DNA of 64,000 bases from Magnetospirillum sulfuroxidans (GTDB lineage Bacteria; Pseudomonadota; Alphaproteobacteria; Rhodospirillales; Magnetospirillaceae). Where the stretch lies: positions 10,942 to 74,941 of the forward strand of contig NZ_JAGTUF010000007.1 in assembly GCF_018224925.1 (NCBI RefSeq), in the 5' to 3' direction. Positions 45,560 through 57,553 of this stretch are shown piece after piece (positions within the stretch are counted from its first letter, which is position 1; every line of letters begins with the position of its first letter). The notes beneath the pieces were generated by a model. The model made no database searches and was not told the origin of the DNA. It saw only the letters and a list, made by a program, of their open reading frames with translations. Position numbers and translations under genes: made by a program.

Positions 45560-46396
45560 ATGACCGTCGACCGCGAGCTTCCCATCGGCGTCTTCGATTC
45601 CGGCGTCGGCGGGCTGACCGTGCTTAAGGCCTTGCGCGAACGCCTGCCGGCGGAATCGCTGATTTATCTGGGCGACACCGCCCGCTTGCCCTATGGCACC
45701 AAAAGCGCCGCCGCCGTCAGCCATTACGCCCTTCAGGCCGCCCATGCCCTGGTGCGCATGGGCATCAAGGCGCTGGTGGTTGCCGACAACACCTCGTCCG
45801 CCCATGCGATCGAGGCGCTGCGGGCGGAATTCCCCGGCCTGCCGGTCACCGGCGTGGTCGAACCCGGCGCCGCCGCCGCCGCCTTGGCCAGCGCCCAGGG
45901 GCGTATCGTCGTCATCGCCACCGACAGCACGGTGCAGGCCGGCACCTATCCGCGCGCCATCCATAATTCGCGGCCCAGCGCTCGGGTGATTTCCAAGGCT
46001 TGCCCGCTCTTCGTCTCCATGGTCGAAGAAGGCATGACCGACGGCCCCATCGCCGAGCAATTGGCCCGTCACTACCTTGATCCGCTTTTTGAAAACGCCG
46101 ACGTCGATCAGCGCGGCGACTGCCTGTTGCTGGGCTGCACCCATTTCCCCGCCCTGACCGAATTGCTGCGCCGGGTCACCGGCCCACGGGTGGCCATCGT
46201 CGATTCGGCCACCACCACGGCGCGGGCGGTGGAAGACCTGCTGGAACATCGCGGGCTGACGGCAACGCGAGAGCCGGCGCGGGCGCGGGTGCGCTATCTG
46301 GCCACCGACGCCCCCGACCGCTTCGCCCGCGTCGCTCGCATTTTCGTGCCCTGGACCATCGCCACCGACGAGGTCGAGGTGGTCGACCTGGCCTGA
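45560..46396 (+). CDS. murI: Glutamate racemase homologue with changed first catalytic Cys
   Basis: The 278-residue protein has the family motifs IGVFDSGVGGLTVL, DTARLPYGTKS, GVVEPGA and LLGCTHFPALTELL. The second catalytic Cys193 is in place. The first, normally in A-C-N-T-A/S, reads A75-D76-N-T-S, so the Cys is replaced by Asp. Racemases of this family use two cysteines as acid and base. This copy may therefore be inactive as a racemase or have a different activity. It is divergent from the Crp gene pair. Confidence 0.88.
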   Translation: MTVDRELPIGVFDSGVGGLTVLKALRERLPAESLIYLGDTARLPYGTKSAAAVSHYALQAAHALVRMGIKALVVADNTSSAHAIEALRAEFPGLPVTGVVEPGAAAAALASAQGRIVVIATDSTVQAGTYPRAIHNSRPSARVISKACPLFVSMVEEGMTDGPIAEQLARHYLDPLFENADVDQRGDCLLLGCTHFPALTELLRRVTGPRVAIVDSATTTARAVEDLLEHRGLTATREPARARVRYLATDAPDRFARVARIFVPWTIATDEVEVVDLA

Positions 46397-46421
46397 TCCC
46401 CCAAGCACGATCCGAATATGG

Positions 46422-46619
46422 TCAGCCGCCGGCGGCCTTAAGGTCGTTGCGCGCCTGGGTCAGCTTGGCATACAGGTCGTGACAGCGCGCCGCCACCTCG
46501 GGAATGCTTTCCCAGTTCACCGGCAATTCCTCGGACAGATCGTGCAGATCCATCTTGGCCTGGGTGGCTTGGGTGGACAATTTCTTGACGGCGGCTTTCA
46601 GGGTTTCGATATCGCTCAT
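46422..46619 (-). CDS. Small helical protein of the CCE_0567 type
   Basis: The 65-residue protein is two amphipathic helices: MSDIETLKAAVKKLSTQA with TQAKMDLHDLSEELP, then a second helix ending QARNDLKAAG. The KMDLHDLxExLP motif is that of CCE_0567-type proteins, a family usually near nitrogen-fixation genes and reported to bind metal. No nif gene is nearby here. It is convergent with murI. About 360 bases upstream of it (to 46978) contain no gene that I could support. Confidence 0.75.
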   Translation of the reverse strand: MSDIETLKAAVKKLSTQATQAKMDLHDLSEELPVNWESIPEVAARCHDLYAKLTQARNDLKAAGG

Positions 46620-46978
46620 GGGGATACTCGCTGGTGGCTTCGGCGGAAGCGCTGCCAGCATACCCAATGCCCAAGCCATGGGCAATTTTGAATGATGCGC
46701 ATCTTTTGAACAAGGCGCCGCCGCCCGCCGTGGGGGGGAGGGGTATGCGGGCGGCGGCCTTGGGTGGATCGTCGCCGGGGGGTTGACGAACCACCAGTCC
46801 TTTCAGCAGGAGGAAATCGGGGATCGAGGAGATCACCTCCAAGCTTTCGGCGTAACCAGATACTAACCGCGACCGGGCGGCGAACATATTGCGCGGAGGT
46901 CTAAGAGGCATCCTCTTTTCGCCGGCCACCACCGACCTTGGTCGCAGACCATCCCCCGCCACAGGGCGGAGATTGGTA
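46620..46978. other. Intergenic stretch without a supported gene
   Basis: These 359 bases hold no convincing gene. A leftward open frame crosses it and continues into the CCE_0567-type gene in another frame. Its peptide (for example VISSIPDFLLLKGLVV) looks partly protein-like, and a G-rich run stands at 46730-46745. It could be a decayed gene. Confidence 0.5.
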
Positions 46979-47917
46979 TTACCGACCGGCGTAAAGCACC
47001 AAGATCACCGATAAAACCGGGACCGAGGCAATGGTCGAGAGCAAGATCGCCTGCGACGTGCGTTCCACATAAACCTTGTACTGGGTGGCCATGACGAAGG
47101 TCAGCGCCCCGGTGGGCAGCGCCGCCAGCAGCAAGGTCGCCCCAGTCCAGAACCGATCAAGCGGGAACACGGTTTCGATCAAGATCCAAGCCAGCAAGGG
47201 ATGGGCCAGCAATTTCAACGGCACCAGCCAGCCCACCTGCCGCCACGCCAATTCCAGCGGCCGGCCGGCCAGGAAAACACCGATGGCGAACAAGGCGCAC
47301 GGCCCCGCCGCCGCCCCCAGCAATTGGCAGAAATTGACCACCGGCGGCGGCACCGGCAAGCCCAGCAAATTCCACCCCAACCCGGCGAATGACGACACGA
47401 TCAGCGGATTGCGCAGCAAGGCCCGACCGACGTCGCGCAAGGCATGGCCCAAGCCATGACCATGGGATCGGGCCATTTCCATGGCGATGACGGCCAAGCC
47501 GATCATCACCACGCTCATGATCACCGTGGCGATGATCGCCGGCAGCAATTTATCGGGGCCATAGGCGGCCAGGAACAGCGGAATCCCCATATAACCGGTA
47601 TTGGAGAAGCTGGCGTTCAAGGCCTGCAAGGAATTGACCTCGGGTCCGTCACCCCGCCCCCGCAGCCAACCGATCAGCCACCCCAGCCCATAGACCAGCA
47701 GCATCGAACCAAGAAAGGCGCCGATGAAGGACAGATTGAAAATGTCGGCCAGCGGTTGGCGGGCCATGGACAAGAACAGCACCGCCGGCAGCGCGAACCA
47801 ATAGACGAAGGCGGACAACGCGCTTGAGGCTTCCTGCCCCAGCACCGTGCGCCCCCCCCAATAGCCGGCGATGACGATGGCGAAGACCGGCAGGGCAACG
47901 TCGAAAACCACCTGCAT
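46979..47917 (-). CDS. AEC-family carrier, probable lactate permease
   Basis: The 312-residue protein has about ten membrane segments in the AEC layout (VALPVFAIVIAGYWGGR at the start, NASFSNTGYMGIPLF, LPTGALTFVMATQY near the end). It is the last gene of the lutA-lutB-lutC-dehydrogenase operon, 4 bases after the dehydrogenase stop. This placement suggests that it imports lactate or a related hydroxy acid. The role is inferred from context; no lldP or lctP is present. Confidence 0.88.
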   Translation of the reverse strand: MQVVFDVALPVFAIVIAGYWGGRTVLGQEASSALSAFVYWFALPAVLFLSMARQPLADIFNLSFIGAFLGSMLLVYGLGWLIGWLRGRGDGPEVNSLQALNASFSNTGYMGIPLFLAAYGPDKLLPAIIATVIMSVVMIGLAVIAMEMARSHGHGLGHALRDVGRALLRNPLIVSSFAGLGWNLLGLPVPPPVVNFCQLLGAAAGPCALFAIGVFLAGRPLELAWRQVGWLVPLKLLAHPLLAWILIETVFPLDRFWTGATLLLAALPTGALTFVMATQYKVYVERTSQAILLSTIASVPVLSVILVLYAGR

Positions 47918-47921
47918 CAGC

Positions 47922-50659
<2,738 letters not shown>

Positions 50660-50663
<4 letters not shown>

Positions 50664-51271
50664 GATTGCAGCACCAGCACGATCAGTTGCTTGGGGCCAT
50701 GGACGCCATAAGCCAGGGTCTGTTCGATATCAGCGGTCTTGGACGGCCCCGAGATCAGCAAGACATTGGTCGGCATGGTTGCCGCCCAGTTCTGCGCCGT
50801 CATCATTTCGGCCAGGGTATCGGCGATATCGGCTTGGTTCAGCAACGCCACATGAATGGGCGGCAGCAGCGACAACAGGCGCGGTTCATCCACATCCGGC
50901 CACAACACCAGCGTGCCGGTCTCGGCGATGGCGCCGCGCGTTGTCGTCACCGCCGCGTCGATGCCATCGACCAACAGCTCTTTCAAATCCTCGACCGGAC
51001 GGTCATAGGCGAGTATTTCGGGCCAATCCACCCCCAGATGCGGGGCCGCCATCACCTTATTGACCCCCTTGGCCGACAAGATCGCCCGCAAACGCTCGCG
51101 CCATTGATCGGCGGCGACTTCGTACACTTCGCCGTGCACCGCTTCCAACATGATGCGAAAGCGTTCCAGCCGGTTGCCGAAACGCGGCGGCTGCCAATCG
51201 GGGTATTCGGGCGGGGCCAGCTGGGGGGCGGCGCGCAGGCGCGACAAGATGGCGGCGCGGGCGTCACTCAT
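50660..51271 (-). CDS. lutC: Lactate utilization protein C (LUD domain)
   Basis: The 203-residue protein is a single LUD domain: DARAAILSRLRAA at the start, ATTTRGAIAETGTLVLWPD in the middle and LISGPSKTADIEQTLAYGVHGP at the end. It works with LutA and LutB to oxidise L-lactate. I chose the ATG at 51271, which overlaps the lutB stop by 8 bases and has AAGGGG upstream. The stop overlaps the next gene by 4 bases. Confidence 0.93.
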
Positions 51272-52685
51272 GATCGAACCCCTTGTCACGGGCCAGCTGA
51301 TGCAGGCTTTTGCCGGCGAATTTCGGCTTGGACCGCATTGTTGTCCATTGCTTCAACAGCGGCGCGGCGGCAGGAATGAAATTCCCCAGCAGCGCCAGCG
51401 CGCGGGTCGCCAAGGCATAGGCGGCCGGGTTGGCATGCATGGCCGTCCAGCCGCGCCACACGGTGTTTTCCACCACGGAGCCGCCGCCACCGCCGCCCTT
51501 GACGGCGGGAGAGGCCGAAGGCTCGGCCGCTTCGGTGCGCAGCCGCACCAAAATGTCGGCAATGGGGATTTGCACCGGACACACCTCGACGCAGGCATTG
51601 CACAAGGTCGAGGCATGGGGCAGATCGCCGGCGCAATCCAACCCGGCCAGTTGCGGCGTCAAAATCTTGCCGATGGGACCGGGATAGACCGAGCCATAGG
51701 TGTGACCGCCGACGCGGGCATAAACCGGGCAATGGTTCATGCAGGCGCCGCAGCGGATACAGCGCAAGGTGTCGCGCAATTGCGCGTCGGCGTAAACGCG
51801 GGAACGGCCGTTATCCAGCAGCACCAGATGCACCTGACGCGGGCCGTCCAGTTCCTCTGTCTTGCGCGAGCCGGTGATCATGTTGACATAGGTGGTGATC
51901 GGCTGACCGGTGGCCGAACGCGGCAACAACGCCAGCAACGGCGCCACGTCATCAAGCTTTTCCACCAGCTTTTCAATGCCGGTCACGGCGATATGCAAGG
52001 GCGGCAAAGTGGTGGACAGCCGGCCGTTGCCCTCGTTTTCGATCAGCACCAAGGAACCGGTTTCCGCCACCAGGAAATTAGCCCCCGACAGCCCGGCATC
52101 GGCGGCGGCGAATTGCTGTCGCAGCACCGTCCGGGCGGCGGCGGTCAGGGCGTCGACATCCTCGGTGTAAGGTTGGTCCTTGATGTTGTCGGTGAACAAT
52201 TGGGCGATCTCGCCCTTGTCCTTATGGATGCACGGCATGACGATATGGCTGGGGGCCTCGCCCGCCAATTGGATGATGTATTCGCCCAGATCGGATTCCA
52301 CCGCGGCGATGCCGTGGGCGTGCAGATGGGCGTTGAGGTGCATTTCCTCGGACACCATGGACTTGCCCTTGATCACCCGCTTGGCGTCATGGGCGGTCAG
52401 GATTTCCAAGACGATGCGGTTGGCGTCCGCGGTGGTTTCCGCCCAATGGACATGAATGCCATTGGCGGTGGCCTTGCGTTCGAATTCCTCCAACAGATCG
52501 GGGAGACGGGCCAGGGCGCGGGCCTTGATGGCGGCGCCGCGGGCCCGCAATTTGGTCCAATCGCCCTGATCGGCGAATTGCACGGCGCGCTTGGCCATCA
52601 ATCCATCCATGGCGCGGCGGAAATTACGGCGCAGTTGCGGATTGTTCAGCGCGTCATGGGCGCGATGGGCGAAATCAGCGGCCAT
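51264..52685 (-). CDS. lutB: Lactate utilization protein B (Fe-S, LUD domain)
   Basis: The 473-residue protein has an N-terminal LUD domain (AETTADANRIVLEI, then GVxE-type region) and a ferredoxin-like part with CIRCGACMNHCPVY and CNACVEVCPVQIP. It ends in a C-terminal LutB extension. It is the central electron-carrying subunit of the LutABC L-lactate oxidation complex. It overlaps the lutA end by 11 bases and the lutC start by 8 bases, so the operon is tightly coupled. Confidence 0.95.
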   Translation of the reverse strand: MAADFAHRAHDALNNPQLRRNFRRAMDGLMAKRAVQFADQGDWTKLRARGAAIKARALARLPDLLEEFERKATANGIHVHWAETTADANRIVLEILTAHDAKRVIKGKSMVSEEMHLNAHLHAHGIAAVESDLGEYIIQLAGEAPSHIVMPCIHKDKGEIAQLFTDNIKDQPYTEDVDALTAAARTVLRQQFAAADAGLSGANFLVAETGSLVLIENEGNGRLSTTLPPLHIAVTGIEKLVEKLDDVAPLLALLPRSATGQPITTYVNMITGSRKTEELDGPRQVHLVLLDNGRSRVYADAQLRDTLRCIRCGACMNHCPVYARVGGHTYGSVYPGPIGKILTPQLAGLDCAGDLPHASTLCNACVEVCPVQIPIADILVRLRTEAAEPSASPAVKGGGGGGSVVENTVWRGWTAMHANPAAYALATRALALLGNFIPAAAPLLKQWTTMRSKPKFAGKSLHQLARDKGFDHE

Positions 52686-53445
52686 GGCAACGCTCCAGCA
52701 GGAATTCGGCCAGATGCTGGGCCTGCGTGGTCTTGCCGGCCTTGTCCAGCGCCCCGCCGATATTCATCAGGCAGCCGCAATCGCCCGAGACCACGCGGCT
52801 GGCCCCGGTTTCGCCGATGGCGGCGATCTTGTCGGCGACCATGGCGGCCGAGATCTCGGGTTGGCGCACCGCGAAAGTGCCGCCGAAGCCGCAGCATTCT
52901 TTTTCCCGTGGGTTTTCCACCACGGTGACGTTGGCCAGCCCGGCCAGCAGCCGCTTGGGCTCGTCCACCACCCCCATCTCGCGCATGGAATGGCACGAAC
53001 CATGCCAGGTCACCGTCACCTTCTCGCCCTTGTCCACCAGCTTTTGTTCGAAGCCAAGGACATGGACCAGGAACCACGACAATTCATAGACCCGGTTGGC
53101 GAAAGCGACGGCGCGGTCATGGTCGCGATCGCCCTTGAACAGATCGGGGTAATGCACCCGCATCATGCCGGCGCACGATCCCGACGGCACGACGATCGGC
53201 CAATCCTGGGGAAAGGCGTCGAGCTGGGCGCGGGCAACCTCACGCGCCTGATTTCGGTGACCGGAATTATAGGCAGGCTGACCACAACAGCTTTGTCCCT
53301 GCGGGAACACCACCCGCAGGCCTTCGCGCTTTAACAATTCCATCCCGGCCAGACCGGCCTGGGGAAAGAACAAATCGATCAGGCAGGTGCCAAAATAATA
53401 GACGATGTTCGGCATCGCGGCGGGCGGCGTGACGGTGGCAGGCAT
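52675..53445 (-). CDS. lutA: Lactate utilization protein A (CCG Fe-S domain)
   Basis: The 256-residue protein has two CCG repeats: SCCGQPAYNSGH near residue 50 and ECCGFGGTFAVRQPE near residue 190. It resembles the electron-transfer subunit of glycolate oxidase and heterodisulfide reductase. The ATG at 53445 (MPATVTPP) has GGGAA upstream; an earlier start would add 43 non-conserved residues. It heads the five-gene operon lutA-lutB-lutC-dehydrogenase-AEC carrier. The 210 bases upstream hold the promoter; no regulator gene is attached. Confidence 0.94.
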   Translation of the reverse strand: MPATVTPPAAMPNIVYYFGTCLIDLFFPQAGLAGMELLKREGLRVVFPQGQSCCGQPAYNSGHRNQAREVARAQLDAFPQDWPIVVPSGSCAGMMRVHYPDLFKGDRDHDRAVAFANRVYELSWFLVHVLGFEQKLVDKGEKVTVTWHGSCHSMREMGVVDEPKRLLAGLANVTVVENPREKECCGFGGTFAVRQPEISAAMVADKIAAIGETGASRVVSGDCGCLMNIGGALDKAGKTTQAQHLAEFLLERCHGR

Positions 53446-53655
53446 GCGGACGTTCCCAAGACGGTGGCGAGCCGTCTGCGCGGCCCCGATTTGGTAATAC
53501 CACTTGGCCGAGTTCATGCCTATGGAAAATAACAGATACAACCAATACACGCCATCCGTATGGATTGCGTACATGCGCGTTCAATCATAGAAACAACAAC
53601 CATTGATTTTACCGCAGACGCGAAATCAGCTAATCGGCCACATCGGGGATAAACC

Positions 53656-54375
53656 ATGCGCATCCTTCACTCTACCGCCGCCGCCCTGGCCCTGACCATC
53701 GCCGCGCCCGGCGCCAGCCACGCCCAATGGTATGTCGGGGTGGATGGCGGCGCCAATGTCTTGGAAGATTCCAATGTCTCCGATCAAACCGGCAGCACCA
53801 CCTCGGTCGGCAGCAAGACCGGTTATGTCATTCAGATGCAGGGGGGCTATGATTTTGGCGGCCCGAAGGCGGAATTCGAGATCGGCTATCGCAATAGCGG
53901 CCTGGCCAACATCGCCGAAATCAACAACGTTGGCGGCCACAGTTCGTCCCTGTCGTTCATGACCAACGGCATTTACGAATTCATGCCCAAGGCCTCGTGG
54001 CATCCGTTCATCGGCGCCGGCATCGGCATGGCCCGAATCTCCGCCCGCTGGGAGGAAAACAACAGCACCGCGGTCAAGGATTCCGACTGGCAATTCGCCT
54101 ATCAGGCCATGGCCGGCATCAGCTATGACCTGACCAAGAATTGGGCGGCGAAAGCGCAATACCGCTATTTCGCCACCCTGGACCCGGAATTCACTACGGC
54201 GAACGGCGATTACAACCTCACCGCCGAGAACCACAACCACGCGTTTCTGCTTGGGCTTACCTATACCTTCGGCTCGACGACGCCCAAAGCGGTTCAGGCC
54301 ACCCCGGCGGCCAGAACCGCCATGGCCAACGCCCCCTCGCGGGTTTTCGCGCCGCAAACGAAGCGGGCGGAATGA
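53656..54375 (+). CDS. Outer-membrane beta-barrel protein
   Basis: The 239-residue protein has a signal peptide to about residue 23 (PGASHAQ). Alternating aromatic-ended strands follow (WYVGVDGGANVLED, GYVIQMQGGYDFGG, PKAEFEIGYRNSG), with a glycine-rich turn in FIGAGIGMARI. This is the OmpA/Opa-like eight-strand porin pattern. A positively charged tail of about 30 residues comes after the last strand (LGLTYTFGS). It is divergent from lutA. Its 3' end overlaps the opposite-strand MYG1 gene by 82 bases, and that tail may be an extension. Confidence 0.85.
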   Translation: MRILHSTAAALALTIAAPGASHAQWYVGVDGGANVLEDSNVSDQTGSTTSVGSKTGYVIQMQGGYDFGGPKAEFEIGYRNSGLANIAEINNVGGHSSSLSFMTNGIYEFMPKASWHPFIGAGIGMARISARWEENNSTAVKDSDWQFAYQAMAGISYDLTKNWAAKAQYRYFATLDPEFTTANGDYNLTAENHNHAFLLGLTYTFGSTTPKAVQATPAARTAMANAPSRVFAPQTKRAE

Positions 54376-55184
54376 CAGAAGGTGGCGTCGGCGACACCAC
54401 AGACCGACGCCAATTCCTGCTCGCGCAGACCGCCCCAAGCATCGGGCAGCGGCTTTTTCTGGGCGAACGAGCCACGCTCGGGCGGGACGGCCGACACCGT
54501 CCAATCCTTGCCGGCCGGACGGATGACGTAGAGCGCCTGGGTCAGGTTGAGATCAAACACCGCTTCTTCCCACGGCAAGCGGCTTTCCAGCACGATGATG
54601 CGCGGATCATCGGCCTGGGCGGCGGCTTCGGCGACGCCGTCTTGGGCCACGGCGGCGGCGAAGGCGTGGGCGATGGAACGGGCCAACACCGCCTCGGCGA
54701 CCGTCACCGCCTGATAATAGGCGGCATTCTCGTCACTGTCGGTTTCGACAAAGCTCGGATTCCAGGTTTCCAGCAAGGCCGAGAAATGGCCCGGATGACG
54801 GTCCATGACACCATTGTCCATCAGGTCGATATCGCGCAATAAGCCCTGATCCAGCTTGGCCCAGACCGTATCAATCTGCCCCGGCGTCGCCTGCGGCTGC
54901 ACATGAACGATGGCGGCGCGGCCATAATCGCGCCAGATCAGCCCGGCCGAGGAAAACGGTTCGCCCGAATCGCGCAACGGCTTGTCGCGCATGTGGTGGT
55001 CATAGCGGCCCGCCGCCGGATTGAAAATGCCGCCGACATCGAACACCACCTGGGCCGCGTCCCACACCGCCGCCTCACGCGAACGGGTCAGGCTGACCGC
55101 GCCGTCCGTCGCCGCCTTGAGAATGGCAAAGGCGAAGACGTCGTCGGCGTGAAAACTGCCGCTATGGGTAGCCGCGAGAAGCAT
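54294..55184 (-). CDS. MYG1 family protein
   Basis: The 296-residue protein starts MLLAATHSGSFHADDVFA with the metal-binding H-x-D-D pattern and has FDVGGIFNPAAGRYDHH next, typical of the MYG1/UPF0160 family in the DHH phosphoesterase superfamily. Eukaryotic MYG1 is a 3'-5' RNA exonuclease, and bacterial members are little studied. It ends inside the opposite-strand barrel gene. It is downstream of actP, after that gene's terminator, on the same strand. Confidence 0.9.
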   Translation of the reverse strand: MLLAATHSGSFHADDVFAFAILKAATDGAVSLTRSREAAVWDAAQVVFDVGGIFNPAAGRYDHHMRDKPLRDSGEPFSSAGLIWRDYGRAAIVHVQPQATPGQIDTVWAKLDQGLLRDIDLMDNGVMDRHPGHFSALLETWNPSFVETDSDENAAYYQAVTVAEAVLARSIAHAFAAAVAQDGVAEAAAQADDPRIIVLESRLPWEEAVFDLNLTQALYVIRPAGKDWTVSAVPPERGSFAQKKPLPDAWGGLREQELASVCGVADATFCHSARFVCGAKTREGALAMAVLAAGVA

Positions 55185-55200
55185 GGAAGCGTCCTTTCAA

Positions 55201-55250
55201 AACAAATCCGCCGGGCAAAACAAATCCGCCGGGCTTTAAGGCCCGGCGGA
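55201..55250 (-). terminator. Terminator of actP with duplicated 3' arm
   Basis: TCCGCCGGGC at 55225-55234 and GCCCGGCGGA at 55241-55250 form a perfect 10-bp stem. Read leftward, TTTGTTTT follows. The 3' arm and U-rich tail are repeated once more: the 16-base unit AACAAATCCGCCGGGC occurs at 55201-55216 and 55219-55234. Confidence 0.82.
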
Positions 55251-55273
55251 CAGGATAAACGCAAGCAAAAAGA

Positions 55274-56953
55274 TCAGTGATTGGACGCGGCAGCCGCCCC
55301 GATGCCGGTCTGCGACCGCACATATTGATCGTCAAAGGCGGCGATTTCAGCCTTGGCCTGTTCCGAACGGTCCAGTTTGGAAACGACGAAGGTGACCAGG
55401 AAAGCCAATGTCATCGAGAACAAGGCCGGATGTTCATAGGGGAAAATCGGCGCCGGCTTTTCCAGCACCACCACCCACACCGCCTTGGACAAGATGACCA
55501 TGGTCACCGCCGAGATCAGCCCGGTCAGGCCACCCCACAGGGCGCCCTTGGTGGTCAACCCCTTCCAGTACATGGACAGAATCAGGATGGGGAAATTGGC
55601 CGACGCGGCGATGCCGAAGGTCAGACCAACCAGGAAGGCGACGTTTTGCTTTTCGAACATGATGCCCAGCACCACGCCCAACGCCCCCAGAACCAGCGAG
55701 GCCCACTTGGAAACCCGGAGCTCTTCTTGTTCCGAACACTGGCCCTTCTTGATGACACGGGCATAAATGTCGTGGGAAATGGCCGAGGCCCCGGCCAAGG
55801 CCAAGCCCGACACCACCGCCAAGATGGTGGCGAAGGCCACCGCCGACAAGAAGCCGAGGAACAGGTTGCCGCCCAAGGCCTTGGACAGATGCATGATCGG
55901 CATGTTGCCGCCGCCCAGCAGCTTGCCGCCGACCTGACCGCCTTCGAAGAATTGCGGATCGGTGCCGACGATGGTGATGGCGGCCATCCCCAAGACGCAG
56001 ACCAAGAGGAAGAAAAAGCCGATGATCCCCGAAGCGACGAACACGCTTTTACGGGCTTCGCGGGCATTGGGAACGGTGAAGAAGCGCATCATGATGTGCG
56101 GCAACGCGGCGGTGCCGAACACCAGGCCCAGCGACATGGACACCGCCGACACCGGATCGGCCATCATGGTGCCGGGGCCCATGATCTTGACCCCTTCCTT
56201 GTGCGAGGCCATGGCGCTTTGCGCCATCGCTTCCAGGCTGAAGCCAAAATGGCTGAGCGCCAGCAGGGTCAGCACGATGCCGCCGCCCAGCATCAGACAG
56301 GCCTTGATGATCTGCACCCAGGTGGTGGCGATCATGCCGCCAAAGGTGACATAGACCACCATCAGCACGCCGACCATGACCACCGCCACGGCGTAATCCA
56401 GGCCGAACAGCAGCTTGATCAACTGACCGGCGCCGACCATTTGCACGATCAGATAGAAACACACCACCGCCAACGACCCCAGCGCGGCGAAAGTGCGGAT
56501 CTTGGACTGGTCCAAACGATAAGAGGCGATGTCGGCGAAGGTGAAGCGGCCCAAATTGCGCAGCCGCTCGGCCATCAGGAACAAGATGATCGGCCAGCCG
56601 ACGAAAAAGCTGATGGTGTAGATGAAGCCGTCGAAGCCCTTGGCGAAAACCAGCGACGACAGCCCCAGCAAGGTCGCCGCCGACATGTAATCGCCGGCAA
56701 TGGCCAGACCGTTCTGAAAGCCGGTGATGCCGCCGCCGGCAGTATAGAAATCGCTGGCCGAACGGGTGCGGGTGGCCGCCCAATAGGTGATGCCCAGGGT
56801 CAGCAGGACAAAGACCAGGAACATGCCGATGGCCGACAGGTTGATGGGCTGCTTTTCCACCACGCCCAAATCACCGCCAGCGGCCAAGGCCGGAGCGGCG
56901 ATCAACACGGCGGCGGCCATCACGGCCGAAATCCTTGCCACGGGACGGATCAT
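55274..56953 (-). CDS. actP: Acetate permease, sodium:solute symporter family
   Basis: The 559-residue protein has a cleaved or anchoring signal ([15 protein letters not shown]) and about 13 membrane segments. SSS-family motifs are [30 protein letters not shown] (in two parts) and [21 protein letters not shown]. It takes up acetate and other small monocarboxylates with sodium or protons. The ATG at 56953 overlaps the DUF485 gene stop by 4 bases, the classic yjcH-actP pair. acs is not in this window. Confidence 0.95.
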   Translation of the reverse strand: MIRPVARISAVMAAAVLIAAPALAAGGDLGVVEKQPINLSAIGMFLVFVLLTLGITYWAATRTRSASDFYTAGGGITGFQNGLAIAGDYMSAATLLGLSSLVFAKGFDGFIYTISFFVGWPIILFLMAERLRNLGRFTFADIASYRLDQSKIRTFAALGSLAVVCFYLIVQMVGAGQLIKLLFGLDYAVAVVMVGVLMVVYVTFGGMIATTWVQIIKACLMLGGGIVLTLLALSHFGFSLEAMAQSAMASHKEGVKIMGPGTMMADPVSAVSMSLGLVFGTAALPHIMMRFFTVPNAREARKSVFVASGIIGFFFLLVCVLGMAAITIVGTDPQFFEGGQVGGKLLGGGNMPIMHLSKALGGNLFLGFLSAVAFATILAVVSGLALAGASAISHDIYARVIKKGQCSEQEELRVSKWASLVLGALGVVLGIMFEKQNVAFLVGLTFGIAASANFPILILSMYWKGLTTKGALWGGLTGLISAVTMVILSKAVWVVVLEKPAPIFPYEHPALFSMTLAFLVTFVVSKLDRSEQAKAEIAAFDDQYVRSQTGIGAAAASNH

Positions 56954-57261
56954 TTCAGCGTCTCCCGCACGATGTCGTTGTTCAACTGCTCGAACGGGCC
57001 ATTGGCGAAATGGGAATACACCCCGGTCAGCAGCCACGAGATGATGATGATCGCGGCGCCGATGGGGGCGCCAATGGTCAGCGCGCCGCCTTCGGTCAGC
57101 GGAACCGCCAGAATCTGCGGGGCGAACGCCACCACCATCATGAAGCAATAATATGCGCCCAAGACGAGAGCGGACAGCAGCGCCGCCAAACGGCCACGCC
57201 GCCTCACCAATTCGGCGAATTTCGGGTTTCCCCGTACCTTTTCGTAGATGGGATCGGACAT
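56950..57261 (-). CDS. yjcH: DUF485-family membrane protein (YjcH)
   Basis: The 103-residue protein has two membrane segments and the family start [26 protein letters not shown]. It ends with [17 protein letters not shown]485 proteins accompany ActP-type symporters and may assist them. The ATG at 57261 has GGAGGGG directly upstream. It overlaps actP by 4 bases, so it heads a two-gene operon. Confidence 0.93.
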   Translation of the reverse strand: MSDPIYEKVRGNPKFAELVRRRGRLAALLSALVLGAYYCFMMVVAFAPQILAVPLTEGGALTIGAPIGAAIIIISWLLTGVYSHFANGPFEQLNNDIVRETLK

Positions 57262-57372
57262 GGCCCCTCCGGTTCGATGTGCTTGGCGGCAAGACAGCCC
57301 GCCGCGTTGATCGCGCCTGGGTAGCAAAGGAGCATTGCGAAACTTTGCCCGAATCGTGACGGATTATTGCAA

Positions 57373-57456
57373 ATGCATTTATTGCATACGCCGACAAATC
57401 ACCCCGCCTCAACCAAAAGTATGAGACTGATAAGCCATAAATATAGTTTTATATTT
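57373..57456. promoter_or_regulatory. AT-rich promoter region with two palindromes
   Basis: The gap between the actP operon and the sensory operon (57262-57553) is far more AT-rich than the surroundings. ATGCA-N5-TGCAT lies at 57373-57387. A perfect AAATATA / TATATTT repeat with a 4-base loop lies at 57439-57456. They are candidate operators or a promoter bend for one or both divergent operons. The factors are unknown. Confidence 0.4.
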
Positions 57457-57553
57457 CGAAGATCGTATCACTATGGAATAGCGTGAAAGCACAGACCAAA
57501 AAGAAAGACAGACCGGCCACATGTGTTAACTTATTAAACAAGCGATAGATGGA

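Noticed and set aside
46438-46962. Leftward 174-codon frame across the CCE_0567-type gene
   Set aside because: It overlaps the small helical gene in another frame and shows no family; only the upstream part looks slightly protein-like, so it is listed as intergenic.
53446-53655. GATTG...CAATC inverted repeat as a lutA operator
   Set aside because: The arms are only five bases and the spacing is irregular; too weak to call.
55277-57151. Rightward frame of 624 codons opposite actP
   Set aside because: Antisense artefact of high GC; rich in His, Gln, Gly with no recognisable fold.
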